Shown: positions 1 through 6,881 of the stretch, piece by piece
Position numbering within the stretch: the first letter of the stretch is position 1
How the letters are laid out: each line of letters starts with the position of its first letter
NCBI GenBank assembly: GCA_039807445.1
Contig: JBDHRG010000048.1
Location: 1-21,697 of the forward strand
Direction of reading: 5' to 3'
DNA length: 21,697 bases
From: JBDHRG01 sp039807445
Lineage (GTDB): Bacteria; Pseudomonadota; Gammaproteobacteria; Competibacterales; Competibacteraceae
Notes under the pieces: model-generated
What the model was told of the DNA's origin: nothing
Database searches by the model: none
What the model saw: the letters and a program-made list of their open reading frames with translations, nothing else
Translations under genes and position numbers: made by a program

Positions 1-77
1 TCGATGCCGAGCACGATCTCGAGCGCGGTCAACGTCAGCAGGCTGGCCCAGACGTGGGGATCGAACAGGATTTCCAT
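1..77 (-). CDS. TerC family integral membrane protein, N-terminal fragment
   Basis: The minus strand reads ATG at 77-75 and stays open to the window edge, giving about 25 residues that begin MEILFDPHVWASLL and continue TALEIVLGI. This matches the hallmark first transmembrane segment of TerC-family proteins, where LEIVLGID carries conserved acidic residues in the membrane. The family includes tellurium-resistance proteins and metal exporters (Alx/MntX-like, manganese). A GAGG ribosome-binding sequence lies at about 84-88, a good distance from the ATG. Only the start is present, so length and intactness cannot be judged. It lies downstream of, and on the same strand as, the tctCBA set 1 operon, but 281 bp of structured DNA separate them, so it is probably a separate transcription unit. 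Confidence 0.8.
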   Translation of the reverse strand, partial: MEILFDPHVWASLLTLTALEIVLGI

Positions 78-100
78 GGGATACCTCGGGGGCAGAACAA

Positions 101-122
101 GGGGCCGATGGTCGTCGGCCCC
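101..122 (-). terminator. GC-rich hairpin, possible terminator of tctCBA set 1 or leader hairpin of the TerC gene
   Basis: Perfect 8-bp arms ggggccga (101-108) and tcggcccc (115-122) enclose a 6-base loop. On the minus strand the stem is followed by TTGTTCTG, a modest U-rich tract, as in an intrinsic terminator for transcription coming from tctA (stop at 359). Because the hairpin sits only 24 bases before the TerC start codon, it could instead lie in that gene's 5' leader. The sequence alone does not decide. Confidence 0.45.
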
Positions 123-175
123 GGCGATGGCACATGGACGATTTCATACGGATCACGATAAGTTCCGTGCGCATT

Positions 176-315
176 GCGGCGGGGCGAGGGGGATGTCGCT
201 GCGCTCATTCTCGACGTACATCCATGTACGTCTCCGAGGTACGGCGCCGCTCCGCGCTGTCCATGCGCACGCGGCGCGCGTAATCCGCTCCGCAACATCC
301 CCCTCGCCCCGCCGC
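176..315. repeat. Long interrupted inverted repeat with a nested palindrome (MITE- or REP-like element)
   Basis: The segment 176-196 is a perfect 21-bp inverted repeat of 295-315; pairing continues imperfectly for about 13 more bases inward (8 of 13 positions). Inside lies a second palindrome with perfect 9-bp arms, gacgtacat (213-221) and atgtacgtc (224-232), separated by two bases. The whole 140-bp unit could fold into a cruciform or a branched RNA. It lies in the gap between tctA set 1 and the TerC gene and carries no convincing open frame. Extragenic elements of this shape are often multicopy; copy number cannot be seen here. Confidence 0.7.
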
Positions 316-358
316 CCGAACGTCCAGCAAAACGGCGATTACTTCTTGGGATCCGTAA

Positions 359-1879
359 TCAGGCTGCGTGCGGCGTGTCCTTGCCGTCGGTGCGGCTCTT
401 GTTCCACCAGCGCAGCAGCCGCGGCACGATCACCAGCGCTGCGGCCAGCGCCAGGATGGTCGCCGACACCGGGTGGGTGACGAACACCGAGAGGTCGCCT
501 TCGCTGATCGACAGCGCGCGGCGGAACTGCTTCTCGGCGATCGGGCCGACGATCAGCCCCACCACCAGCGGCACCACCGGGAAGCTGTAGCGGCGCATCA
601 CGAAGCCGAGGCAGCCGACCAGCCCGAGCAGCAGCAGGTCGAACCACGACTGGCGCAGCGCGTAGGCGCCCATGGTCGAGAAGATCAGGATGCCGGCGTA
701 CAGGTAGGGCCGCGGGATGTGCAGCATCCGCACCCAGATGCCGATCAGCGGCAGGTTCAGCACCAGCAGCATCACGTTGCCGATGTACAGGCTGGCGATC
801 AGCCCCCAGATCAGCGCCGGATCGGTGTCGAACAACAGCGGCCCGGGCTGGATGTTGAACTGCTGGAAGCCGGCGAGGATGATCGCCGCGGTCGCCGAGG
901 TCGGCAGCCCCAGCGTCAGCAGCGGCACCAGCACGCCGGTGGCGGCGGCGTTGTTGGCCGCCTCGGGACCGGCGACCCCCTCGATCGCGCCCTGGCCGAA
1001 CTCCTCGGGGTGCCTGCTCAGCTTCCTCTCGACGCTGTACGACAGGAAGGTCGGCAGTTCCGTGCCGCCGGCCGGGATGGTGCCGAGCGGAAAGCCGATC
1101 AGCGTGCCGCGCAGCCAGGGTTTCCACGAGCGCGCCCAGTCGCGCACCGTCATGCGCACCGAAGAGCCGACCCGCTCCACCTGGCTGACCAGCGTGCTCT
1201 CGTAGGCGGCCATGTACAGCGTCTCGCCGACCGCGAACAGCCCGAGCACGACGACGACGATGTCGATGCCGTCGGCGAGCTGCAGGATGCCGAGCGTGAA
1301 GCGCGTCTGCCCCGACTGCTCCTCGATGCCGGTCATGCCGATCGCCAGACCCACGAACAGGCTGACCAGGCCACGCAGCGGCGAGGCGCCGAGCACCGCC
1401 GACACCGCGACGAAGGTGAACACCATCAGCGCGAAGTTGTCGGCGGGGCCGAGCTTGATCGCCACGTCGGCGACGAAGGGCGCGACCAGCGTCAGCGCCA
1501 CCGTGGCGATGGTGCCGGCGATGAACGAGCCGATCGCCGCGGTCGCCAGCGCCTGGCCGGCGCGCCCGGCCTTGGCCATCTTGTTGCCTTCGAGCGCGCT
1601 GACGATCGAGCCCGACTCGCCCGGGGTGTTCAGCAGGATCGAGGTGGTCGAGCCGCCGAACTGCGCGCCGTAGAACACGCCGGCGAACATGATCAGCGAG
1701 CCGGTCGGGTCGACGTTCTGCGTCACCGGCAGCAGCAAGGCCACCGTCACCGCCGGCCCGACACCCGGCAGCACGCCGACCGCGGTGCCGAGCGTACAGC
1801 CGATCAAGGCCCACATCAGGTTGGCCGGCGTCAGCGCGACCGCGAAGCCCGAGTTGAACAGTTCGATCAAGCCTTCCAT
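359..1879 (-). CDS. tctA: Tripartite tricarboxylate transporter large permease subunit TctA (set 1)
   Basis: A 506-residue protein of the TctA/DUF112 family, the 12-segment membrane subunit that moves a carboxylate across the inner membrane using an ion gradient and a periplasmic TctC-type binding protein. Family marks are visible: the N-terminal LPGVGPAVTVALLLP loop, GAQFGGSTTSILLNTPGE around residues 70-90, and the second-half repeat GTIPAGGTELPTF followed by GVAGPEAANNAAATG and LTLGLPTSATAA. Length is normal for the family (about 500). The ATG at 1879 overlaps the tctB stop in TGATG, so the start is well supported and translation is probably coupled. It is the last gene of tctC-tctB-tctA. 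Substrate is not readable from TctA; TTT importers carry citrate, other di/tricarboxylates, or aromatic acids such as terephthalate. Confidence 0.95.
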   Translation of the reverse strand: MEGLIELFNSGFAVALTPANLMWALIGCTLGTAVGVLPGVGPAVTVALLLPVTQNVDPTGSLIMFAGVFYGAQFGGSTTSILLNTPGESGSIVSALEGNKMAKAGRAGQALATAAIGSFIAGTIATVALTLVAPFVADVAIKLGPADNFALMVFTFVAVSAVLGASPLRGLVSLFVGLAIGMTGIEEQSGQTRFTLGILQLADGIDIVVVVLGLFAVGETLYMAAYESTLVSQVERVGSSVRMTVRDWARSWKPWLRGTLIGFPLGTIPAGGTELPTFLSYSVERKLSRHPEEFGQGAIEGVAGPEAANNAAATGVLVPLLTLGLPTSATAAIILAGFQQFNIQPGPLLFDTDPALIWGLIASLYIGNVMLLVLNLPLIGIWVRMLHIPRPYLYAGILIFSTMGAYALRQSWFDLLLLGLVGCLGFVMRRYSFPVVPLVVGLIVGPIAEKQFRRALSISEGDLSVFVTHPVSATILALAAALVIVPRLLRWWNKSRTDGKDTPHAA

Positions 1880-2352
1880 CACAGCCACCCCGTCACCAGC
1901 GCCGGCAGGTTCACGCCCAGCCAGCCGAACGCGTGATAGATCGAAGCCGACAGCAGGAACGCCGCGGCCACCGACATCGCCAGCCGTCCGCCGAGCGCGC
2001 GCGCCACGCAGGTGCCGAGCAGCGTGCCGGCCAGCGTGAAGCCGACGGTGCCGATCAGCACCATCTGCGCGACCAGCCCGCCGGCGACCCAGGCCACGGC
2101 CTTGCGGTCGAAGGGCTGGTGGTCGTGCGGGCCTTCCTCGAGCGCGGGGAAGCCCTTGTGCCAGGCCTCCCACAGCAGGATGGCGCCGAGCCCGAGCAGG
2201 CCGAACGCGACCACCGAGGGGAAGAAGCGCGGGCCGATGCGCGCGTAGCCGGCATCGGCATGGATCAGCGGGATCTGCGCCAGCATCGCCAGCCCGGATG
2301 CCACGACGCCGGCCGCGACCAGGACCTGGCCGAGATCGCGGACGCGCGTCAT
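1879..2352 (-). CDS. tctB: Tripartite tricarboxylate transporter small permease subunit TctB (set 1)
   Basis: A 157-residue hydrophobic protein matching the TctB family in length and in its four predicted membrane spans (about residues 7-26, 42-61, 87-110 and 120-145). The segment ARIGPRFFPSVVAFGLLGLG after the first span is the usual family signature: a GPxFFP turn followed by a glycine-rich helix. TctB is the poorly conserved small partner of TctA in the inner membrane. The start ATG at 2352 overlaps the tctC stop in ATGA, and the stop overlaps the tctA start, so the three subunits are tightly coupled. A short charged cytoplasmic or periplasmic loop (about residues 70-83, rich in H, E and P) separates the two helical pairs. 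Confidence 0.92.
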   Translation of the reverse strand: MTRVRDLGQVLVAAGVVASGLAMLAQIPLIHADAGYARIGPRFFPSVVAFGLLGLGAILLWEAWHKGFPALEEGPHDHQPFDRKAVAWVAGGLVAQMVLIGTVGFTLAGTLLGTCVARALGGRLAMSVAAAFLLSASIYHAFGWLGVNLPALVTGWL

Positions 2353-3317
2353 TGCGGCTTCGCTCCGAGGTTCAGCTCGGGCAGGATCGCCGCGACGCGC
2401 TTGTGCTCGTCGGCGAGGAAGCGCCTGAAGGCGTCGCCGTCGAGGTACAGGTCGATCCACTGGTAGGTTTCGGCCTTCTTCTTCCAGGCTTCGTGGTGCA
2501 CCGCGGCATCGACGCGTTCGGTCAGCGCCTTGGCCTGCGCCGCGCTGATCTCTGGACCGCCCCACACCGCACGCCAGTTCGCCAGCACCACGTCGATGCC
2601 CTGCTCCTTCAGCGTCGGGATGTCGATGCCCGGCAGGCGCTCGCCGGCGGACAGCGCCAGCGCGCGCAGCTTGCCGGCCTTGATCAGGTCGGCGAGCTCG
2701 CCGTAGCCGCTGATGTAGGCGGCGATGTGGCCGCCGAGGATCGCCGCCTTGCCCTCGCCGCCGCCGGCATAGGGCACGTAGTTGAGCTTGCCCGGGTCGA
2801 CGCCGAGCGCCTTGGCCATCAGCCCCGCCTGGATGTGGTCGACGCCGCCGGCCGAGCCGCCGCCGATCGCCACGCCGCCCGGATTGGCCTTCAGCGCCTC
2901 GGCGAAGTCCTTCAGCGTCTTGAGCTTGGAGTCGGCCGGCACCACCAGCACGTTGTACTCGCCCATCACGCGCGCGATCGGCGTGAGCATGTCGAGGTTC
3001 ACCGGCGGCTTGTTGGTCTCGATCGCGCCGACGGTGACGATGCCGCCGACGAACAGCGCGTCCGGATCGCCCTTGGCGTTGTTGACGAACTGCGCCAGCC
3101 CGATCGTGCCGCCGGCACCGGCCTTGTTGTCGACCTGCACGCGCTTGGCGAGGCCGGCGGCGCGCAGCGCCTCGCCGAGCGTGCGGCCTACGCCGTCGAA
3201 GCCACCGCCCGGGTTGGCCGGCACCAGGATCTTGACGACCTCGACCGGCTCGGCGGCGTGCGCCAGTGACAGGCTCAGCGCGGCGACCGCGGTTGCCAGA
3301 ATCTTGCGCATCGACAT
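2349..3317 (-). CDS. tctC: TTT substrate-binding protein TctC, Bug family (set 1)
   Basis: A 322-residue periplasmic binding protein of the Bug/TctC family. Residues 1-21 form a signal peptide (MSMRKILATAVAALSLSLAHA, written here as start MSMRK and cleavage site AHA-AEP). The mature protein carries the family motifs VPANPGGGFDGVGRTL (first ligand loop), NKAGAGGTIG (second loop) and YAGGGEG. In Bug proteins two bound waters and these loops grip a carboxylate. The start at 3317 is chosen because GGAGAGGA sits just upstream and the next in-frame ATG upstream (3365) would place a charged stretch before the signal peptide. First gene of the tctCBA set 1 operon, divergent from the tctD-like regulator at 3441. 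It is clearly diverged from the set 2 TctC, so the two importers probably take different acids. Confidence 0.94.
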   Translation of the reverse strand: MSMRKILATAVAALSLSLAHAAEPVEVVKILVPANPGGGFDGVGRTLGEALRAAGLAKRVQVDNKAGAGGTIGLAQFVNNAKGDPDALFVGGIVTVGAIETNKPPVNLDMLTPIARVMGEYNVLVVPADSKLKTLKDFAEALKANPGGVAIGGGSAGGVDHIQAGLMAKALGVDPGKLNYVPYAGGGEGKAAILGGHIAAYISGYGELADLIKAGKLRALALSAGERLPGIDIPTLKEQGIDVVLANWRAVWGGPEISAAQAKALTERVDAAVHHEAWKKKAETYQWIDLYLDGDAFRRFLADEHKRVAAILPELNLGAKPQ

Positions 3318-3440
3318 GAATCCTCTCCTCGGTGATTGTTCGGGCCGTTCCCGCAGCCATGGCAAAAACCCTTCCGTGTGGTGGAATACTAGAAGCCGTT
3401 GCTGTCACCGAGCTTTCGCGTTGCGGGGGAATCTGATCCG
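3318..3440. promoter_or_regulatory. Divergent control region between tctC and tctD (set 1)
   Basis: The 123-bp gap must hold the promoters for both tctCBA and the tctD-tctE-binding-protein operon. A pair of 8-bp inverted sites, ctcggtga (3328-3335) and tcaccgag (3405-3412), flanks the middle and could be regulator half-sites or chance. No convincing sigma-70 -35/-10 pair was found. Known TctD/TctE systems activate the divergent transporter when the substrate is present, so control of this region by the neighbouring regulator is expected from family knowledge, not shown here. Confidence 0.5.
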
Positions 3441-4106
3441 ATGCGCATCCTCTTGGTCGAAGACGACGACGACCTCGGCAATGCGATGCTGCGCGCGCTG
3501 CGCAGCCGCGACCATGCCGTCGACCGCCTCGCCGACGGGCGCCTGGCCGACAGCGTGCTGCGCACCGAAGCCTTCGACCTGGTGATCCTCGACCTGACGC
3601 TGCCCGGCTGCGACGGGCTCGACGTGCTGAAGCGCCTGCGCAGCCGCGGCAGCCGCGTGCCGGTGCTGGTGGTGACCGCGCGCGGCGAGCTCGAGCAGCG
3701 GATCGCCGGGCTGGACCTCGGTGCCGACGACTACCTGGTCAAGCCCTTCGCGCTGTCGGAGCTCGAGGCGCGCGTGCGCGCGCTGCTGCGCCGCGGCCAG
3801 GGGCAGTCCGACCCTCGGCTGGTCCACGGTGCGCTGGTGTTCGACACCGTCGCGCGTCGCCTCAGCGTCGCCGGCGAGCCGGTCGAGCTGCCGCGGCGCG
3901 AGCTGTGTCTGCTCGAAGTGTTGCTGGGCCGCGTCGGCCAGGTGGTCAGCAAGGAGCAGATCGCCGAGAAGCTGTTCGGCTTCGACGACGAGGCCGGCCC
4001 CAACGCGATCGAGCTGTACGTGCACCGGCTGCGCAAGCGGCTCGGGTCGGCGGGGCTGAACATCCGTACCGTCCGCGGCCTCGGCTACCTGCTGGAGGAG
4101 CCTTGA
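3441..4106 (+). CDS. tctD: OmpR/PhoB-family response regulator, TctD-like (set 1)
   Basis: A 221-residue transcription regulator. The receiver domain (about 1-118) starts RILLVEDDDD with the acidic pocket D8/D9, has phospho-acceptor D51 in VILDLTLP, T79 and K101 in YLVKPF. The winged-helix DNA-binding domain (about 125-219) ends with ELYVHRLRKRL and IRTVRGLGYLLE, the recognition helix and wing typical of the OmpR family. TctD partners TctE to control tricarboxylate uptake genes. The ATG at 3441 begins directly at the receiver domain and is preceded by GGGGGA. Its stop overlaps the start of the kinase gene, and the pair lies divergent to tctCBA, the usual TctDE arrangement. An alternative name in some genomes is BctD or QseB-like. 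Confidence 0.92.
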   Translation: MRILLVEDDDDLGNAMLRALRSRDHAVDRLADGRLADSVLRTEAFDLVILDLTLPGCDGLDVLKRLRSRGSRVPVLVVTARGELEQRIAGLDLGADDYLVKPFALSELEARVRALLRRGQGQSDPRLVHGALVFDTVARRLSVAGEPVELPRRELCLLEVLLGRVGQVVSKEQIAEKLFGFDDEAGPNAIELYVHRLRKRLGSAGLNIRTVRGLGYLLEEP

Positions 4107-5536
4107 CGCCGAGCGCGGGAGCGGACTGGTCGATCCGCCGCCGGCTGCTGGCCTGGCTGCTGACGCCGCTGCTGCTGGTGTGCGCGGCGCTGCTCGCCGC
4201 CAACTACGTGCAGGCGCGCCATACCGCCGACCTGACCTTCGACCGCCTGCTGACGGCCTCGATCCTGGCGATCGCCGACCGCGTGACGGTCGTCGACGGC
4301 CGGATCGAGGCGGACCTGCCGTCGGTGGCGCTGGAGATGCTGTCGTCGACCTCGCAGGACCGCGTGTTCTACCGCATCGGCGGCCCCGGCGGAGCCTTCG
4401 TCACCGGCTACCGCGACCTTCCCGGCCCGGCGGCGGCAGTCCCGGGACGGATCCGGTTCGACGACGCCGACTACCGCGGCGAACCGATCCGGGTCGCCGC
4501 ACTGGCACGCCCGCTCGCGCCCTGGGGCCTGGAGGGCGAAGTCCGGGTGCTGTTGGCGCAGACCCGCGGCGAGCGCGACCGCCTGACCCGCGAACTGGTG
4601 CTGGCCTCGGCGCTGCGGCTGCTCGTCGTCGTGGTGCTCGCCGGGCTGATCACCGGCTTCGGCGTGCGTGCCGGGCTCGCGCCGCTGGCCGGGCTGCAGC
4701 GCTCGATCCGCAGCCGTTCGCCCACCGATCTGAGCCCGATCACGCAGCCGGTGCCGCGCGAGGTGCGCACGCTGGTCGACGCCATCAACCAGCTGATGGA
4801 ACGCCTGCAAGCCAGCCTCGACGCGATGCAGCGCTTCATCGCCGATGCCTCGCACCAGCTGCGCACTCCGCTGGCCGGGCTGCAGGCCGAAACCGAGCTG
4901 GCGCTGCGCGAGCACGATCCCGCGGCGCTGCGCCAGGCGCTCGCCCGGCTGCTGGCGATCACCCGCCGCACCAGCCGGCTCGCGAGCCAGCTCTTGAGCC
5001 TGGCGCGTGCCGCGCCGCAGGGCGGTGCGCCGGTGCTGGCGGCGCTGGATCTCGGTACGCTGGCGGCGGCAGTGACCCGCGAAGCGGTGCCCGCGGCGCT
5101 GGCCAAGGACATCGACCTCGGCTTCGAGGGCGGCGCAGCGGCGCGGGTGGACGGCGACCCGCTGCTGCTCGCCGAGCTGCTGAAGAACCTGATCGACAAC
5201 GCGCTGCGCTACTGTCCGCCGCAGGCCCGCATCACCGTGCGCACGCGCGCAAGCGAAGCCCGGTCCGCGACGCTCGAGGTCGAGGACGATGGTCCCGGCA
5301 TCGCGGCCGATCAGCGCGAGCGGGTGCTCGAACGCTTCTACCGCCCCCCGGGAACGCCCGGCGAGGGCAGCGGCCTGGGGCTGGCCATCGTCCGCGAGAT
5401 CGCCGAGCGCCACGGCGCGGTGCTGACGCTCGCCGACGGCGCCGGTGGCCGCGGTCTGCGGGTGCGGCTCGACTTCCCGGCCCCGAGCGGCGCGGAACCG
5501 CGCAGCGCTCCCCCGACTGCAGGCGCAGACCGATGA
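4103..5536 (+). CDS. tctE: Sensor histidine kinase, TctE-like (set 1), TTG start
   Basis: A 477-residue membrane kinase. One transmembrane segment near residues 15-34, a periplasmic domain to about 170 (the 2CSK_N type common in TctE/QseC relatives, with FYRIGGPGG), a second segment near 172-192, then HisKA with H251 in DASHQLRTPL, N366 in LIDNALRY, D396 in DDGPGI and the GSGLGLAIV lid near 422-430. No ATG precedes the first membrane segment in this frame. The TTG at 4103 overlaps the tctD stop in TTGA and has GGAGGAG five bases ahead, so a TTG start is the best reading. It should sense a periplasmic carboxylate and phosphorylate the upstream regulator. Its stop overlaps the next gene in ATGA. 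Confidence 0.92.
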   Translation: MTPSAGADWSIRRRLLAWLLTPLLLVCAALLAANYVQARHTADLTFDRLLTASILAIADRVTVVDGRIEADLPSVALEMLSSTSQDRVFYRIGGPGGAFVTGYRDLPGPAAAVPGRIRFDDADYRGEPIRVAALARPLAPWGLEGEVRVLLAQTRGERDRLTRELVLASALRLLVVVVLAGLITGFGVRAGLAPLAGLQRSIRSRSPTDLSPITQPVPREVRTLVDAINQLMERLQASLDAMQRFIADASHQLRTPLAGLQAETELALREHDPAALRQALARLLAITRRTSRLASQLLSLARAAPQGGAPVLAALDLGTLAAAVTREAVPAALAKDIDLGFEGGAAARVDGDPLLLAELLKNLIDNALRYCPPQARITVRTRASEARSATLEVEDDGPGIAADQRERVLERFYRPPGTPGEGSGLGLAIVREIAERHGAVLTLADGAGGRGLRVRLDFPAPSGAEPRSAPPTAGADR

Positions 5537-6630
5537 CGCTCCTGGTCCGCCTGCTGCTGCTCGTCGGTCTGATCTGGAGCCTGCCGCCGCGGGCCGAAGT
5601 CGCGCATTTTCCGCCGCGCCCGCAAGCCTTCGTCTCGCCGCGCGACATCAGCCTCGAGGAGGGGCCGCTGACGATCTACGGCGCCACCGACCTCGACTTC
5701 ATGCGCCCGCTGCTCGAAGCCTTCCAGCAGCGCCATCCGCTGATCGACCTCAGCTACCACCAGCTGGGCAGCACCGAACTCTACGAGCGCTTCGTCCGCG
5801 AGGCGGACGGCGGGGCGCCGACGGCCGACGTGGTGCTGAGCTCGGCGATGGACCTGCAGATCAAGCTCGCCAACGACGGCTATGCCCAGCCCTACACCCC
5901 CCCCGCTGCGCTGCCCGCGTGGTCACGATGGCGCGACGAAGTGTTCGGCTTCACCCACGAGCCGGCGGTGATCGTCTACAACCGGGCGCTGGTGCCGGCC
6001 GACGAGGTTCCGCGTTCGCGCCGGGAACTCCTGCGGCTGCTCGAGGCACGGCGCGAGCACTATGCCGGGCGGGTCGGCACCTACGACCCCGAGCGCAGCG
6101 GCGTCGGCTTCCTGTTCACCAGCCACGACGCCGAGCTCTCACCGGACTTCCGCCGCCTGGCCGCCGGCCTCGGCGCTGCCGAGGTGCAACTGTTCGGCAG
6201 CAGCGCCGCGATGCTCGAGCGCGTCGCCGACGCCCGCCTGCTGCTCGCCTACAACGTGCTCGGCTCGTACGCGCAGGCCTGGGCCGAGCGCGAGCCGGCG
6301 ATCGGCATCGTGCTGCCGCGCGACTACACGCTGGTGATGACCCGCCTGGTGCTGATCCCGCGCGCTGCGCCGCAGCCGCGGCTGGCACGGCTGTTCCTCG
6401 ACTTCCTGCTCGGCGAGGACGGCCAGCGCGTCGTCGCCGGCCCGGCGCACCTGTACGCGATCCACCCCGGGGTCGACGGCGAGCTGACCGCGCGGCGCCT
6501 GCGGGCGCTGCTGGGACCGGCGCTGCAGCCGATCCAGGTCAACCCCAGCCTCTTGGTCTACCTCGACCAGGCCAAGCGCCGCCGCTTCCTGCAGCAGTGG
6601 CGGCAGGCGCTGACCGGTCCTCGCGACTGA
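5533..6630 (+). CDS. Periplasmic solute-binding protein (family 1 / Fe(III)-ABC type) without a transporter, co-operonic with tctDE
   Basis: A 365-residue exported protein. Residues 1-22 form a signal peptide (basic start, leucine-rich core, cut near RAEVA). The body reads as a type II periplasmic binding protein: LTIYGATDLDFMRPLLEAF at the first lobe, FTHEPAVIVYNRALV at the hinge-side strand, LLAYNVLGSYA, and LFLDFLLGEDGQRVVAG near the C terminus, all characteristic of the AfuA/FbpA-like group. Its ATG overlaps the tctE stop (ATGA), so it belongs to the tctD-tctE operon. No permease or ATPase gene is nearby. Binding proteins encoded with a sensor kinase often act as the ligand-presenting part of the sensor; a role as co-sensor for the TctE-like kinase, or for the hybrid kinase downstream, is inference. 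Iron binding is not implied by the family match. Confidence 0.85.
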   Translation: MTLLVRLLLLVGLIWSLPPRAEVAHFPPRPQAFVSPRDISLEEGPLTIYGATDLDFMRPLLEAFQQRHPLIDLSYHQLGSTELYERFVREADGGAPTADVVLSSAMDLQIKLANDGYAQPYTPPAALPAWSRWRDEVFGFTHEPAVIVYNRALVPADEVPRSRRELLRLLEARREHYAGRVGTYDPERSGVGFLFTSHDAELSPDFRRLAAGLGAAEVQLFGSSAAMLERVADARLLLAYNVLGSYAQAWAEREPAIGIVLPRDYTLVMTRLVLIPRAAPQPRLARLFLDFLLGEDGQRVVAGPAHLYAIHPGVDGELTARRLRALLGPALQPIQVNPSLLVYLDQAKRRRFLQQWRQALTGPRD

Positions 6631-6881
6631 GCGCCTGCGCTGAAACGCTGGCGGCGTCGATTTCCGAACGGAGCCGACAGCGTGGCGGCCACCGGACGAT
6701 CGCCGCGCGCCGGTGCTCGCGGCGTGGACCACCTGCGCCTAAATTTCGACGGTACCCTCCGGTTGACACCGACTTGGGACGGCAGCCGCCCGGTGCAAGG
6801 GATCACCAATGGAAGAGCCTTCCGCCATCCGAAGGTCGACGCTGCGCGCCTTGCCCGGCGCCCGTTCCGTCTCGAGCCGCC
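6631..6881 (+). promoter_or_regulatory. Gap before the hybrid kinase gene, possible promoter region
   Basis: These 251 bases hold no gene that I can support. A GC-rich hairpin with 7-bp arms cgccgcg (6701-6707) and cgcggcg (6718-6724) lacks a U-tract. The only AT-rich patch is around 6740-6747. A TTGACA at 6763-6768 matches a consensus -35 hexamer, but no acceptable -10 hexamer lies 16-18 bases on, so a promoter for the kinase/EAL pair is plausible here yet not shown. Confidence 0.3.

Noticed and set aside
78..175. A yybP-ykoY type manganese riboswitch ahead of the TerC gene
   Set aside because: The family association suggested it, but the conserved loop sequences were not found in the minus-strand leader.
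4085..5413. A 442-codon open frame antisense to the tctE-like gene
   Set aside because: Composition is dominated by R, A, Q, H and G with no domain motif, as expected of antisense frames in GC-rich coding DNA; the plus strand shows all kinase motifs.
4180..6630. An 816-codon plus-strand frame spanning the tctE and binding-protein genes
   Set aside because: Only its last 365 codons, from 5533, are the real binding-protein gene; the earlier part is an out-of-frame reading of tctE with R/G/A-rich low-complexity sequence.
5533..6630. Naming the binding protein an iron(III) transporter subunit
   Set aside because: The fold family is shared by many ligands, there is no permease or ATPase, and the operon partner is a carboxylate-type two-component system.
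6763..6768. TTGACA as the -35 of a sigma-70 promoter for the hybrid kinase
   Set aside because: No acceptable -10 hexamer at the right spacing; kept only as a low-confidence note in the intergenic feature.
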